A model generated the notes under the pieces. That model did not search any database. It was not told the DNA's origin and saw nothing but the letters and a program-made list of their open reading frames with translations. From Ipomoea triloba (lineage: Eukaryota; Streptophyta; Magnoliopsida; Solanales; Convolvulaceae), in contig NC_044918.1 in assembly GCF_003576645.1 (NCBI RefSeq), positions 29,466,308 to 29,530,307 of the forward strand: DNA of 64,000 nucleotides, read 5' to 3'. Below, in pieces: positions 1-13,400 of the stretch (its first letter is position 1; each line of letters begins with the position of its first letter). A program made the position numbers and the translations under genes.

Positions 1-1821
1 TTATTACAATTTTGCTATAAAGAATTATATTTATGCTATAAAATATAAATAAAGTTTAAAGTTGATTATACCTTCGGGTATGTATAATTACTTTATTTAT
101 TGCAAATTGTCTATTAGAGTTTTGTTATAAAGTACTACATTTATTGTATAAAGTATTTTATATAAGGCTTAATTATATCTGCAATTTGGATATGTTATTA
201 CTTTATTTCTTGCAAATTGTATATTACATCTTTGAATTAATTCCATTTTTTGGTCATACATTTATAGGTGATAATCCACTTTTAGTTCTTTTTTTTTTTC
301 TTTTTTTTCTGAACATTCTCCTTTGGTCCTAGTATTATTGTGGCATGACCATTTTTGTCATTCGTCAACAAAATCATTGAAATTTTGTAAAATACAAAGA
401 CGTTTACTTCATTTTTCTGTTTTTCCATTTCTAATTTTCCATTTCTCTAGTTTTCCAATTTTCCTTCTCCATTTCTCTTATTTCTTTAATTTTAGTACAT
501 AGTTTGACTACAAAACAAAACACTCAAACCTTCATTTAATACAATCATCCCCATATAACATTTGTATATTTATACAACAAAGATAATAATAATAATAATA
601 ATAATAATAATATGGAGCAATACAAGTTACGTATATAGTTTTAGTACATAATAATAAAAATTAATAATAATAGTAATTAAAGGAAAAATAATAATAATAA
701 TAATGGAGTGGGGAATGAAATTGAAAAAATAAATTTAGTAAACAACTTCTCCAATTTCTTTTTTCCACTTTAATTCTTCATTTTTTTTAAAAAACATTCT
801 CCATTTTTCCAAGTTGCTGAATGACCCATAATATTTTCTCTTTCTTTCCTTTAATCTCCACCAGTCCACAACGGGAGATGCCTGAGTTTGTTAATGAAGT
901 GGGCCAGGGTGGTATTTTCATTCAAAAATTCATGATGGTGTCAATGCATGGTGTTGATTTAAAGCTAAGAAAGAAAAGGCAAGGGACCAAACTCTTGTAT
1001 TTGGCATTTCACTTGGTAGATTTATATGCCCTCATAATGCTTAGCATGTTCTCTATCAACTTCTTTCCCCAATCAAAATCTACTTATCTGCAAGAGCCTC
1101 ATGGTCCCCTCTTGCTTCAATGTCCATTATTATTATTACGCATAAAATATCACAAACTAAAGTTGGGTTTTTCACTGTTTTTCCAACTGTAGCATCTCTT
1201 TCTTTTTCTTATTATTATTGTTTTCAGTATTTGCAATATTTTGGGACCCAAGGACACTAGGACAGGACATAAAAGAAGCTTCACTGTACTCATTAGCCAT
1301 GGTTTCCATGTTCACACTTTCACACATCAATGAGAGAAATGGGAGCAAACATATATATTGTTGGGCGTCGGCAGGTTGGCCGAGTTCAGCCCCTGCTCGA
1401 TTCGAGACGTGTCGATGTGACTTACCATGGAGGGGTGTGGTTAAATGGTTAATATCCGTCTACTTATCACCAATTGGGTTTAAGTAGGATATGACAACCA
1501 GATAACCAAAGAACTCTGTAGTTAAGCGTGCTAGAATAATGCAGCGCTGTGATCCAACGTATATAAACTAAAATAGTATTAGTATATATCTTGAGTGGGG
1601 GCTAACCAACCAAGCTTAATGATGCATGGAGGCTGGGTTTGTTCCCCAGCTCAGTCTATATAGGATTAGGCAGCACACTATAACACAGAATAAAAGGGTG
1701 ATCAATACCACAGAAGCTCTAGATTGAATTACACACACAAACACATACATTTTTCCGGCCTGCATATATATATATATTGAATCTTAAACTGATCAAACTT
1801 ACCAGCCGGCCTGCCTGCGCA
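1..1821. other. AT-rich upstream intergenic region
   Basis: This stretch has no supported gene. It contains a (TAA)n microsatellite at about 583-612, further TAA-rich tracts at about 690-702, and short open frames that look like chance. The last 130 bases before the ATG at 1822 hold a (TA)n tract at about 1764-1777 that may serve as the core promoter or lie in the leader of the following gene. No repeat ends could be defined. Confidence 0.5.
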
Positions 1822-3813
1822 ATGGATCTTGAAGCGAAGCCAACGCTTTCACAAGCACATCCCGAGACAATGGACTTCCTTTCGCACGCCTGGTGCAACT
1901 TCGCGGTTCAAGCCTTCCAGCCAGAAATGCAAGATCTAGCGCTAACTGTCCATGATAGCTCAATCAAGAAATTCAGTGATGACATCAAGAATAAGCCTTC
2001 TTTGCAGGTAAGATAATATAGATGGATGTTAATCTATCAGGGATATGATGCACAATCAACCGGTTTTTTGTCCTTGTAGAAAATGGATAAAAGCATGAAG
2101 ATGGATGATACAGATAAGTCTATACCTCCTTGGACATCCAATGATGTGAAGGTAAATAAACTATATATGCAACAGATCAAAACTTTTGCAATTATCATAT
2201 ATGTAACTCCAGTTCTTTAAATTGAATCTTTTTTTTGGTTTCTTTTAGTCTTGGATATGGATGCAACAAGCAATGCATCCAGAATTGAATTACCACAGCT
2301 ATCTTAGAAAGAAATGGGTAAGCTAAATACAAATAGCTATACCTACTCTTAGACTAATTGTGTTCGTAGCTAAAACGAACATGTGTTTGTGCAGATTCCA
2401 TGGAAGATAGCGCCACTAAAGAACTTCTCAATCAAGAAATGGCTTAAAGAAATGAAGCAGAAGAGGAAAGAAGAAAACAGATTACAAAAGGCAGAAGTGC
2501 ACGCAGCCATATCGGTTGCAGGGGTTGCAGCAGCACTAGCAGCCATAGCAGCAGAAAACTCGAATCGCGATGACAGCAAGGAGTCAGCCGTGGCATCTGC
2601 AGCTGCATTAGTAGCCGCACAGTGTGCAAAAGTGGCAGAAGCCATGGGAGCAAAGAAGGAGCAACTCAGCAGCGTAATTGGCTCGGCCATGAGTGGCACG
2701 AGTGCAAGCGACATTGTTACACTCACAGCTGCAGCCACAACATGTAACAACCAATCTCTACTAAATGCACACCGAGACCAACAGTTTTAATTTTCTCGAC
2801 TTAAAATTCATTTTTTGTTTCAGCACTAAGAGGAGCAGCAACACTTAAAGCAAGAAGAGAGTGTAAGAGTATACTAAATGGCAGTACACCAGTACTCCCT
2901 ATAGAAGATGGCAAGGATTTTGAGTTGGAGTATGAATCCTGTAGATCAGTGCTTTCAAAGGGTGCAGAGCTCAACCTTGAAACGTCAGATGGTATGATCG
3001 AATAATGTGATATAGCTAGTGCTTTCTCACATCAACTGAAGATTGATCAAACAACAGATTAAAGTTGCTAATTAAGCTACTAATCAACACAAAATGTGAG
3101 ACCAACTTAAATACCTAATTACAAAACAGATCGAAAATCACACTGCAACGAACTTTCTCTCGTCTCCTACTAGACTTACCAAAACAAATTATCAATTCCT
3201 TTCTGATTATATATATCTGTTCATAAACAGGGAGATACATGCTAAGGTCAGTTACCATCATCTTTAACCCTGAAGCCAAGGTGAGAAAAGATCATTTCCA
3301 TCCTCTTATTTCCTTTATATTGTATGCTAGCAATGATATTATCTACCTGGGGTATTGATAGCAGCTAAACACGAAACCAAAATTTCTTTCTCAAGGATTA
3401 CAGAATAGTTTTCCTGTAATTTACCAAACTCCCTTTCTTAATTACAGGTTATTCTCAGGACAAGGAAGCTTAATATATTGAATCCATTCACAGGACACAA
3501 AGAAAGTATGTTCTTTTATGTTTCAGTGCTTCTTTGTCTTTCAATTTATAAGAAAAGATTCAACATCTTTACAATATATATATAACATAATTCCATGATG
3601 GAATTCATTGTAGGTATCATACTAGATCTGCACGCAGAGTTGTACAAGGATTCTGAAGGAGAGGAAATGGATACTTGCTATCTCATTGTATTAACTACAA
3701 ACAAGGGAATAATGAAGCTAGACATGATGGATGATTATCAACGTTATAGAATGTGGTCAAAGACTATTAAACACATGTTGACACTTTCTACTTCATTGAC
3801 AAGATATATATGA
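1822..3813 (+). CDS. VAN3-binding protein / FORKED1-like (DUF828 + PH-like domain)
   Basis: Eight exons join in frame to 383 aa: 1822-2007, 2080-2151, 2249-2317, 2395-2743, 2824-2991, 3231-3280, 3448-3505 and 3614-3813, all with GT-AG introns. The N-terminus (PETMDFLSHAWCNFAVQAF) matches the start of DUF828, and exon 3 holds the tryptophan-rich WIWMQQAMHPELNY stretch. The alanine-rich segment (HAAISVAGVAAALAAIAAE, about residues 155-175) and LRGAATLKAR are also family hallmarks. Exons 6-8 encode the plant PH-like domain, ending in a tryptophan-containing helix (YRMWSKTIKHML). Family members such as FORKED1 bind phosphoinositides and act with the ARF-GAP VAN3/SCARFACE at the trans-Golgi and endosomes, in auxin transport and vein patterning. 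The ATG at 1822 was chosen because the frame upstream has no other ATG. At 383 aa it is somewhat shorter than FORKED1. The family is firm; the orthologue within it is not resolved. Confidence 0.88.
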
Positions 3814-4961
3814 GCTCCAATTTTACAAAAGCTCAAGTCTACCATTGTTGAGTGAGAATATTTGTATTCTAAGTTTTTTCTTTTATATTTATTAAATTTA
3901 TTGCAAATATTTATATCATCGAGTTACAACCTATATTTTTATATTTGCTAATAATAATCACATGTTGATCAATGGCATGCAATGCATATATCATTACCGA
4001 AGCCCGAAAAGCCTACCCTTAATCCTTAATTTTCAATGCTGCATAGGAAACTGAAACCATACAGTTAACCTCAGATCTGATCTAATGGGTAGATGAAGGC
4101 ATGGGAGAAACTTTTCTCATAAGTGTGCTTTCAATAATGAGAATAAGAAAGGACAAATTAAGTGGCAGGGGCAAGAGATTTACCCAAGAAAGCATTGTAA
4201 ACTACTCCAAACAATGGGAAATTACATTTCCTTTGTTTTCCCCCCCTAAAAGCATTGTAAACTCCAAACAATTCTAAAAGAATTTGTGGTCAAGCAGCAA
4301 ATTGGGAGGTCACAGGGTTATACTACATTGCAACAGAATCAATAGTACTCAACAAGTAAAAAAAGAAAACTAAAATTCTGAATCACGTATGAGCTTTAAC
4401 ATAAATCTCCGAGTGAAGTACCGCTGGCATACATGACACTTGAACTTCAGAAAATATAGGTACAAAGACACTGACTTGAGGTGATTAAATTAAAGAAGCA
4501 ATTTTTCACTTTGAAATTTGAATATCCACCAAGGACATATCAAGAAACAAGAAGTAAAACCTAGAAATGAATAATGAAAACTGAATTAATATTATCGAGC
4601 AAACCACATAAAGATTGATCGACATAAAATGATAAAATTGCAGATGGAGAATCTGATTTCGGTTCAGATTCTATTCCAGTTATCAATCGATTAAAATGCA
4701 GATTAATATTGTATGTTCACAAAAATGACATACATTAATCAGTTTTTTTTTAGATATATTATTTCATATTTCTTTTTGTATGAATAAGATCAATGTACAA
4801 AAAATTATATCACTGACACATGTATTGATATATTTTTTAAAAATATTATTTTAGTAATTGTGTGGCATAATTAACTTGCAATAGTAATTTTATGAATTTA
4901 TAGTAGTGACTTTATGGACCTATAATAGTAATTTAGTGAATATGTAGTACTAACTTTATTG
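3814..4961. other. Intergenic, no gene seen
   Basis: This is the 3' flank of the FORKED1-like gene. It contains a short direct repeat of AAAGCATTGTAAACT near 4190 and 4250, then AT-rich DNA with scattered related words (TTTATGAA, AATAGTAATTT) that continue past the MITE at 4962. No coding potential was recognised. Confidence 0.45.
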
Positions 4962-5218
4962 CTACCCGGTCCCAAAATAATTGTCTGGTTCGTTTAACGA
5001 GACTTGATTGAAGTAATTTTGAATCCAATTTTTCATAATATTAAGTTTAGCATTAATATATGAAATTTATATATTTAGAAACTACATTAAAAGTACTATT
5101 AAACACAAAAAATTAAATTTAAAAATAATAAAAAATTACTAAAGAAAATAAGCAAAGAAGAAAGAGTTGGTTTGACCAATGAATGGTAAATAGGACATGT
5201 AAAATGGGACAGAGGGAG
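4962..5218. mobile_element. Stowaway-like MITE (Tc1/Mariner type)
   Basis: The left end reads CTACCCGGTCCCAAAATAA and the right end reads TGGGACAGAGGGAG followed by TA. These are degenerate forms of the CTCCCTCCGTCCCA terminal repeat of plant Stowaway elements, and the length of 257 bp and AT-rich interior fit. The right TA target site is visible. The left flank is TG, not TA, so one end has mutated. It carries no open frame. Confidence 0.6.
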
Positions 5219-7934
5219 TAGTTTGCAGTGGTTGATTTTCGAAGTCTACAATAGTGATTTTGTGAATCTAAGTAGTGGTTTTATGAATATGTAACAACAA
5301 CTTAATGAACTTTATAAATTACTTTATGAATATGTAGTGGTTATTTTATAAACTTACAAAGTGTCTATATAAACTTATAAATTTATTTAAAAATTTTGAG
5401 GAAAAAAAAAAGTATCAGTAGGAACGTCATTTAAAATATTTCAAGTAAAAATTTTTAATGATATAATATTTATGAGTGTGAGTTCATGCCTACATCCAGC
5501 AGGCGCATTTCGTTAACGTGTTCGTTGAGCACCTCAAAGTGGTTGCCAGCAAATAATCACTCTGAATTAATTAATCTTAAAAACAAAAATTGGCCGTTGA
5601 TGCTTCTTGTTTCCTTAAAATATTTTTTAATTTAATTTTTATAACATAAATTTTAAATTTTCATTGCCAATTTTTTTATTTAATTTTTTAATTTAATATT
5701 GTTATTAAATTAATAATTATCAATTAAATTAAGTTTTGACATGCTTAATTTAAATCTAAATAATAATTATAATTACAATTATAATTTTTAGAATGATAAT
5801 AAATAAATAAATAACTAAAATATAGTTTGTGTAAATTGGTAGGTCTACAAAAATTTGGACAAAAAATTATTGGGAAGAAAATTTTTTGAGATTGAGTGAG
5901 ATAGTAGAAGATGAGGTGGATGTTGAGGCCCACAAAAATTAGAGGAAAAAACTTTGTTGATGAGGTTGCTCTTATGTAAAATTGTTCGAACACCTTGTAC
6001 TATGATAGGAACAAGTGATAGATAGATTTTGATGATACCAAATATATTTTAAAAGTTAGGTTCCCAATTGTTTTTTTTTTCTAGACTTCGGAATTTTCGC
6101 ATTGTAAATCCGAAAGGTTCACTTAGAGAATGGACTTTACCAACGAGAAAGTTAAAAACCAGAAAATAAACTAAGTTTGAGAAGTAACCTCAAGATAGTT
6201 AAGTCTTCGAAGATTAGAATAGTAACTTCCAAAAGGTCATCTTCGAGAAGTCAAGTTTCATAAAGCTGAAGATACGAGAAGTTGAAGACTTATGAAGACT
6301 AGAAAGCTGAAGATTAGACTTTGAAGACGAAGAGTTAAAGACCAGAAATTTCAATGCCTGAAAAGTAGAAAGGTCAACCTTAACTAGAAAGTTGGGGAAC
6401 AGAAAGTTAACTAAAGCGAATAGTTAATTAACCTCCGAATAGTAAAGGACTGACTAAGGAAAGTCAAATCCGAAAGGTTACTGAGCTATGATACAAAAGG
6501 TTAACTCCAAGAAAATGTTAGCTGTTCGGATATTCTTTAAACAAACCGTAAACAACCTCAAAGCTAGTTATTGCACAACAAATGTTGCCAAAGAGGAGTC
6601 ATAATAGGTACATTTTCAAAAAAGATTTTCCAAAAAAATCAAGACAAAAGGTGCAAATCAGAAAGCAAAAAAGCAAGCACCAAAAGTAGAGACAAAGGCT
6701 GAAAATCTAAGCAAAAGCAACCTGTGCAATACAAACTGGTCATTACTCAATGGGTAATATATAGTTCAATTTGTTCCATCCAACGGACATATTCAAATGA
6801 GTCTATAAATACCTCAATTCAAATTAAAGCTGAATGAGGGGCTTGCTGGTTAATTGAAAATTGCTATGCGAGAAAAACATACAAGTTTACAAACCCACGA
6901 CCAGTGAGAGAGAAATCTCAAGAGCTAACAGGTCAAAATCAAGCTCAAGACTTCACTTATCATCAAGAAGATCTAAAGCCAAGTCTTCATCAGTTGGAGA
7001 GAACAAATTTTGTGTGATCAAGCAACAATCTCTACTTGGAGAAGTAGAAAGAGGCAGAGTAACAAGTGGTTTACACTTGTGAAAAACCTAAGACTTGAGA
7101 CCGGCTTTATGATCAAGGCTCAATTGCTCTATATTGTACTAAGTGATAATAGTGCAATCATCCTAGGAGTTTTAGGTGAAAAGTGGAGTAGACCAACCAA
7201 ACATAAATATTTACAAGACAAAAAACATGCAAGATAATTAAAAAAAAAAAAGATTAATAAATTTCCGATGCGTACTTTGTCTTTAAAACGTTAATCTAGG
7301 TTCAAGTTTTCTTAAAAAAATTTGAAAAACTTTTAAAAGTATACAGGTCTATTCACCCATTCTAGACTTGTAATCCAACTTCTCCGGACCAACATACTAT
7401 AACTCATTTTCTATAGTAAATTTGCGTTTCACTTTAAGGTGTATTGCCTTGCAGTTGCAGACTAGGACCTTTGTCTGAATTGCGTTAAAATTGTGTATTA
7501 AGTGCCTTTCATTTTAATGTGTTGGATTGCGTGTTAGAGCACAGGTGTGTTCCTCCTGAGAAAACTTTCTGTTTGTGCATATTCTGGGAACTGAATTAGA
7601 GAAAAATAAATAAATTCAACTAATAATAATCTCATGTCATTCATGTGAAATGTATTAAACTCTTATAACTAAATGTATTACTTATACATTTATTAAATTT
7701 CAGGTAAAAAATTAATATCTTATTATTTTATAAATGATTGTGTTAGCATAGTAATCTAAACTTCAATAATACTGTATTAAAATACTATTCAAAAAGTGGT
7801 TGAAACAATATGTCAATATGCTAATCTCTCCCAAATGTATCAATCAAGAAATACATGTAACGTGGCCAATTGTTATACCGTGAGCTAGGATCCACCATGC
7901 ATGATCTAAAATGACATTCAAATTATGTATCTAT
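5219..7934. repeat. Intergenic repeat-rich DNA with an LTR-like remnant
   Basis: From about 6060 to 6540 the DNA is built of degenerate short units around GAAGTTGAAGAC and AGAAAGTTAA, purine-rich on the plus strand. From about 6540 to 7240 it resembles a retrotransposon LTR: a TATAAATA box near 6802, then a transcribed-looking stretch, and a GTGGAGTAGACC segment near 7182. Short open frames here (6861-7082, 7010-7237) show no recognisable domain. I could not define TG...CA ends or a target duplication. The remainder is AT-rich with nothing recognised. Confidence 0.3.
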
Positions 7935-8095
7935 TATAATCACCCGCGCTCACTCCGATAGGCACGGGAGCTGATCCAAGGGAAATCATCACTTGTGGAA
8001 ATCAAACCCGAGTTCTCCCGGAAGAGGTTCTCCCAAAATTCTTCCCCACAAAGAGACATCACTTACCACTTGAACTATCCCATTGATTTACCAAT
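7935..8095 (-). mobile_element. tRNA-derived SINE-like element (family 2, copy 1)
   Basis: Read on the minus strand, the segment has a polymerase III A-box-like GATAGTTCAAGTGGTAAG and a degenerate B-box-like CTCGGGTTTGATTTCC about 75 bases later. The same architecture and shared words (GATAGTTCAA, TCTCTGT, ACAAGTGA) recur on the plus strand near 28500-28660. Boundaries are approximate. Confidence 0.45.
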
Positions 8096-8689
8096 TATGT
8101 ACCTATTAATCAAGTCATTTTGGACTAAGGTCCACGGTGCATTGTGAATTCTAATTTACAGTATAATTTGCCATGATGTGGGTATGCCAACCACATAACA
8201 ACTTGACCAAGTCCAAAAGTCCACTAAAACTATCTTCTTTCTTTTCAATTCCCAACTACTATGCCAGCATGAATCTGATACTTACGGTAGATGTTTGGTC
8301 AGCCGCCACTACTCTTTATTACATAACCTAAATCTATATATGCAACTATTTGGTACAAAATTCAAAATAAGTAATCACACCACAAGAAATATGATATATA
8401 GTAGCAAATGAAGAAAAGCAAGAATTACCACAAACCAGCTTACAAGAGCTAAGAACTTTATACACAGACATAAAAATTATTCTACCAAACCACAATGCAA
8501 AAACAGACACATTTCAAGGTTATCTAAAAGTAAAACCAGAAGCATATTCTCAAGAAAAGGTTTACATACATTTCTGAAAACAGTCATCACATTTTTATTT
8601 TTGAGTGACGTAAGAAACCTGCAACTACTACTTGAAGGTGTATGTATGGTAAACCCCACCTTGTGACCTAGCTGGCAAAGAACAATAAA
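8096..8689. other. Intergenic, fragment of a dispersed repeat
   Basis: The left part contains TGGACTAAGGTCCACGGTGC near 8132, a word group that recurs in related forms near 24205, 25440 and 42950 and probably marks the ends of a dispersed element family. The rest is AT-rich with no gene recognised. Confidence 0.3.
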
Positions 8690-8815
8690 CCAACCTAGAT
8701 TGCCATATCTGACTGGCTAAAACCAAGAAGGCTGAAATTCGAACTCGTGATCTTGTAATTACAAATTTTTATACTTAGCCATCTTAGCTGGGATTACCCC
8801 AACGGTCATCACGCT
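8690..8815 (-). mobile_element. tRNA-derived SINE-like element (family 3)
   Basis: On the minus strand this reads CCAGCTAAGATGGCTAAGT (A-box-like) followed by CACGAGTTCGAATTTC (B box) about 35 bases later, then a tRNA-unrelated body. The clear GAGTTCGAATTTC B box is the main support. Ends are approximate, and it lies between the XBAT32-like gene and its 3' neighbour. Confidence 0.45.
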
Positions 8816-9179
8816 TGAGCAACAAATATTATGCAAACAAATGGCTTTCAAAATAAGAAACCAATAAGTTTCCCACTGTATGTTATTTACTTGTACATAT
8901 CATGGAGGTGAAGAACCCCCAAAACTAAAGATTAAAAAAAAAAAAATCTCTTACAAAGAGATAAATGACTGAAAATTTTTAATACACAATCCAGCCCACA
9001 TGTTTTTCTTGTTACTTTACAGAAGCCCTCATTTACATCTGGTATCCACAAAGCAGTTGAATTTATATTATGCAGACAGTAAGGTGTATGAATTTATGGA
9101 CGCTAAATATAATTGAAAAAGTTAATAATACCGGTGGGGCGAGTACTGGAAAACACACAAACCTAAATGCCAAATATTT

Positions 9180-10417
9180 TCAGCATCTGCTGTTTCCAGT
9201 TTCAACGGATTGGCTAAATGAGCATAACCAGCGCCTTCGTTCAGTATTTGAACGGCGAAAGCTGGATCTTGAACACCTAGTCAAATTGTTATCCACGCTT
9301 CTTCGATCATTGCTCGAGACTAAAGATGGACTAGTTTCTTGAACTCCCATACACAGTCCGGGGGTGAATTTAGCCAGTGGAAACTTTTGGAAGCTTGATG
9401 AGCGAAAGGACGAACTGGGAGAAACCCGGGCACAATAAAAATCGGGCTTGGAAAATGCAATGTCTATTGGATCAAGTTCTTGACCATCAGCTGAGCAGCT
9501 GCAAAACGGCAATGACATATTTGTTCTAGCAGTTTCCTTGGCAGCTGGCTTTGTATCTGCCAGCTTAACAAATGAAACGATACCATGCCGGCATAATGGG
9601 CAGGGAATTGCGCCTGGAGGGCCATGACCTGTAGTTGAGGTAGTACTCGTGGAGCATAAATACAAAGCACATTGTGTGCAGAACTCATGAAAACAACCTG
9701 CAAAAGGTATCATTTCAATTCAGTCACATTAAGGTTTTTTTTTTTTTTTTTTTCCTTTTAACAAGAAATAAAACAGAAGATCACAACAAAGGAAATGATT
9801 TGTCACTGTATAGTACAAGCCTAACACGAGATGTAAAGAGTAGACCAAATAGACTAGCTAATTGATTGATTGGATTCAGTCTTTTAATATGGTTTGGCCC
9901 ATGTGCATTATAGCCCAGTTGAACGATCTTGGCCCAATCTTAGATTATAACAATTCACAATACATGATGTTTCAAGTGAATTTAGCAGCAAGTGAGAAAG
10001 AAATGTTGGCCCCAGAATGCCCAGATATTAAAGAAGCACAAGTTTACAAAATGGAGTTACATGGTCTCCTTAATAAGAGTTAGCTTTGCCTAATGGATAG
10101 ACAATGCCCATTAATGGGGTTCCACACTTCTTTGCAACTCCCAATTATCTTAGTCATAACCTCAACCACTGTTGCAAAAATCGGCCGCCTAGGCGCTAAG
10201 CACCCCTACGCCGAGGCGAATTGCTCCCTAGGCGGCCGCCTAGCACCTAACTCGGCCGACTGGGCTGAGTTGGCAGCCAACTCGGCCGAATTCGACCGAG
10301 TTAACTCACCCAACTCAGCAGAGTTAGCCGAGTTAACTCGGGGGAGTCTGCCTTGTTAATTTTTTTTTATTATATTTATATATATTTAAATTTATTTATT
10401 TATATAAATAAGAGAAG

Positions 10418-10454
<37 letters not shown>

Positions 10455-13400
10455 CATACACCCACACACATGCACTATTTTTTTGTTTTAATAGGTCGCC
10501 GCCTAGACCGCCTAGGCGCAGACGCTAGTCTACCGCCCGACTAGCGCCTAGCGCCTACTGCAACCATGACGTCAACAATGTAATATCTGACTTCTGTCAG
10601 AAGGTGAAGGTTAACGGCCATGTGTGTATCCTCCTAGCTATGTACTCCAATAATAAATGAATGTTCTATAGATATGTGCAAACTGCTTTGAATTTCACAA
10701 AGAAAATAAAATAATAAAGTATAAGAAATAAATAAATAACCTTCTGCAGCAACTGTGCACTTTCTTTCCAAACAAACAACACAAGGGTCTATTGCGAGAG
10801 GTGGATTGTTTGTTGTCCATCCACATTCTCTGCACAATACAAACAGATATAATGCTTTCAGGAGAGCATTTATTTCCTTTACCAAATTGTGACATTGAAA
10901 AGATTCACCCAAGAAATGAAAAGGAATTTCAAGAATAATTATTAAAAAAAAAAAGTTCTCAGTAAAATGCTTCTTGTAATTACTCTCTTTTTCCCCATCA
11001 GAAATTTAGGTCTATTTTATATTAAGACACATACAGTCACAATCACTCCCAAACTCAACTACTCAAGTCAACCAAGAGTAACTACTGGGACACTTTGTCA
11101 TGGAAAATCCCTTACTGTTTCTCAAAAACCTTAATCAAAACAAGAATGAACAACAAGGATAGTAAAAAGCAAAAGACAAAATAACAGATGCACAATCAAA
11201 TAAAGTGCTTAGGATAATTGGTGTGCATATCAAGGTCCAAGGAATCTTTAAAAAAAATAGCTAAAATCTGCTTACCTAGCAATATTAACAATGTTCATTA
11301 GAGGTAGACATAAATATGGAGAAGGAAGTGGCTGCGGTGGATTTTCTGGTTGAGAGCTTAGAATCTCATGTAGCCAATCTCTGTGCCATGACTGAGCAAC
11401 CATCAAAGGGGTCCATCTTCAAGCAAGCAGAATAAAATGCTCAAGTAAGATGATCATTATAGGAAAAGAGAAATCAAATAATGGAATTACTATATAGTGT
11501 ATCAAAAAGAAAGGTATTAGCAAAATTGCATTATAGTTAACCATTTTAAAGTGCACCAATGGAACAGGAATGGCATTTGGAATGAGAACCCTTTTCTTTA
11601 ACATTTTTTGTGGGATTAATCAAATCTTTATTAGATTTGGTCTATACCAAAATGTTCAGTAAGAAAATACTTTGGAGGAAGTGTGAAGCAAGGGATCTAG
11701 GTTACAATTGAGAGTGACATCATATACGTTAGCATTTCTTCAACATTAAAAATTCATAAAGTTCGCATTATTATCAGAATAAAGCCAAGGAAAAAACAGT
11801 ACTGTACAGTGCCTAATTCATTTTCCATATCTAGGTTACAACGAGTGTGACATCATACCCATTAGCATTTCTGGCAGTGAGAGTGGCACCCCTGGCAATC
11901 AAGAGCTGATGATTTCAAGAAACCAGTGATAGATTCAGCGCAGAACTAACTGGAATTGGAAAAGGGAAAAATTGAAATAACACATGGTCAGAGGAATGGC
12001 ACCTGACAACACTGGGCATTTCCACCACAAGCAGCATAGTGAAGTGGCGTGCTTCCTGCACCTGCATGGTGAACATAAATGAATGCCCTCACTTTTACTT
12101 CATGCCTATAGAGTTAAATCCAGTCATTGTATTCTTGAGTTGTTGAACAGAGAAATCATCCCCCCATTAGACTGGAAATACATAAAGATAAACTATTTTG
12201 TACCAAATAAATGAGTACGTTTCAGTTCCCCTTTGAAACCTTCAGCTTAAGTTAAAAAAATCCTAATATCTCAAATTATACACATAGTTAATAACATAGC
12301 TAAAAACGAGAAACTTTAATTGGTTTTAAAGACTCCTTGACATACTCCATGTATAACAAGATAAGTACTCAAAATCACAAAAGGAAGATCAGTTAATATG
12401 GGCAAAACAATCTTGAGGCTAGATAGGAAGAAGGTATTTAATATGTATACTTAACGAATTAGGCAATCACATATAAGGTTAGCAATATCTTGACAGCATT
12501 TTACAATTTGCTTTACCTATTAAATCAATTGTAGAGCCATCTTCCACAGTAACCTCACTAACAGAGGCCCCCAAATCCAGCAGTAACTGCACAGTTTCAG
12601 CATGCCCATTCAAAGTAGCCATATGAAGAGCAGTGATGCCTCCGTCAGCTGGTCTGTTGATCACCTCATAAAGTGCACTACAGCAAGTGAAAATAAATAA
12701 ATTTAGTGCCAAAAAGGGGGTGGTAATCAGGAAAATAGATATATAAATAGGAAAAAGAAAATGGATAGGACAATTACCCTTCATCAAGTTCTGATGTAAA
12801 ATCTTTATTTCTTGATCTTTTTTTCATAACGTGATAAAAGTTAGGGGTACTTGGAACATAATCAGCAAGTAAAAGCCGTACACAACGAGAATGTCCATTT
12901 AGAGCAGCTAAATGGAGTGCTGTACCTCCATTGAGATAGTCAGCCCTGTGGATCTAAAACCCCAAGTAGAAAAGCATGTGATGAATCAAATATATTCAAC
13001 CTTTTCACTGAAATGTATAGCAAATTTACTCCAAAATACAGTACTCATACATTGGCTTTATAAAGAATTAGAGTCTGAACAACCTCCCAGTGACCATATT
13101 GACAAGCTTGCATCAAAGCTGTCTGTTCAATAGAAAAGTTATATCCAATCTTTAGAATCCAATGTTTATCTTCAATGACAGTACCTATCTTATAAGCAAT
13201 CAACATTACAATAAAAGGAATTACAATTACACCTTTCCTAATTGATGACATCTCAATACACAAGATACCAAAAAGAAAAGACATTTAAAATTAGAAGATG
13301 AAAAGGTCTACTTGAAAATCTGAATGAATTATGAGCAAACAATTTACCTGCCCACGGTAGTTCCTGAGGTTGATGTCAACTCCAGACTTGAGCAAGAGAG

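Noticed and set aside
583..612. (TAA)n and similar tandem tracts as a CRISPR-like array
   Set aside because: Simple microsatellites with no spacer structure, in plant nuclear DNA.
6861..7237. Two short overlapping frames as a small gene
   Set aside because: No recognisable domain or splice context, and the surrounding DNA looks like an LTR remnant.
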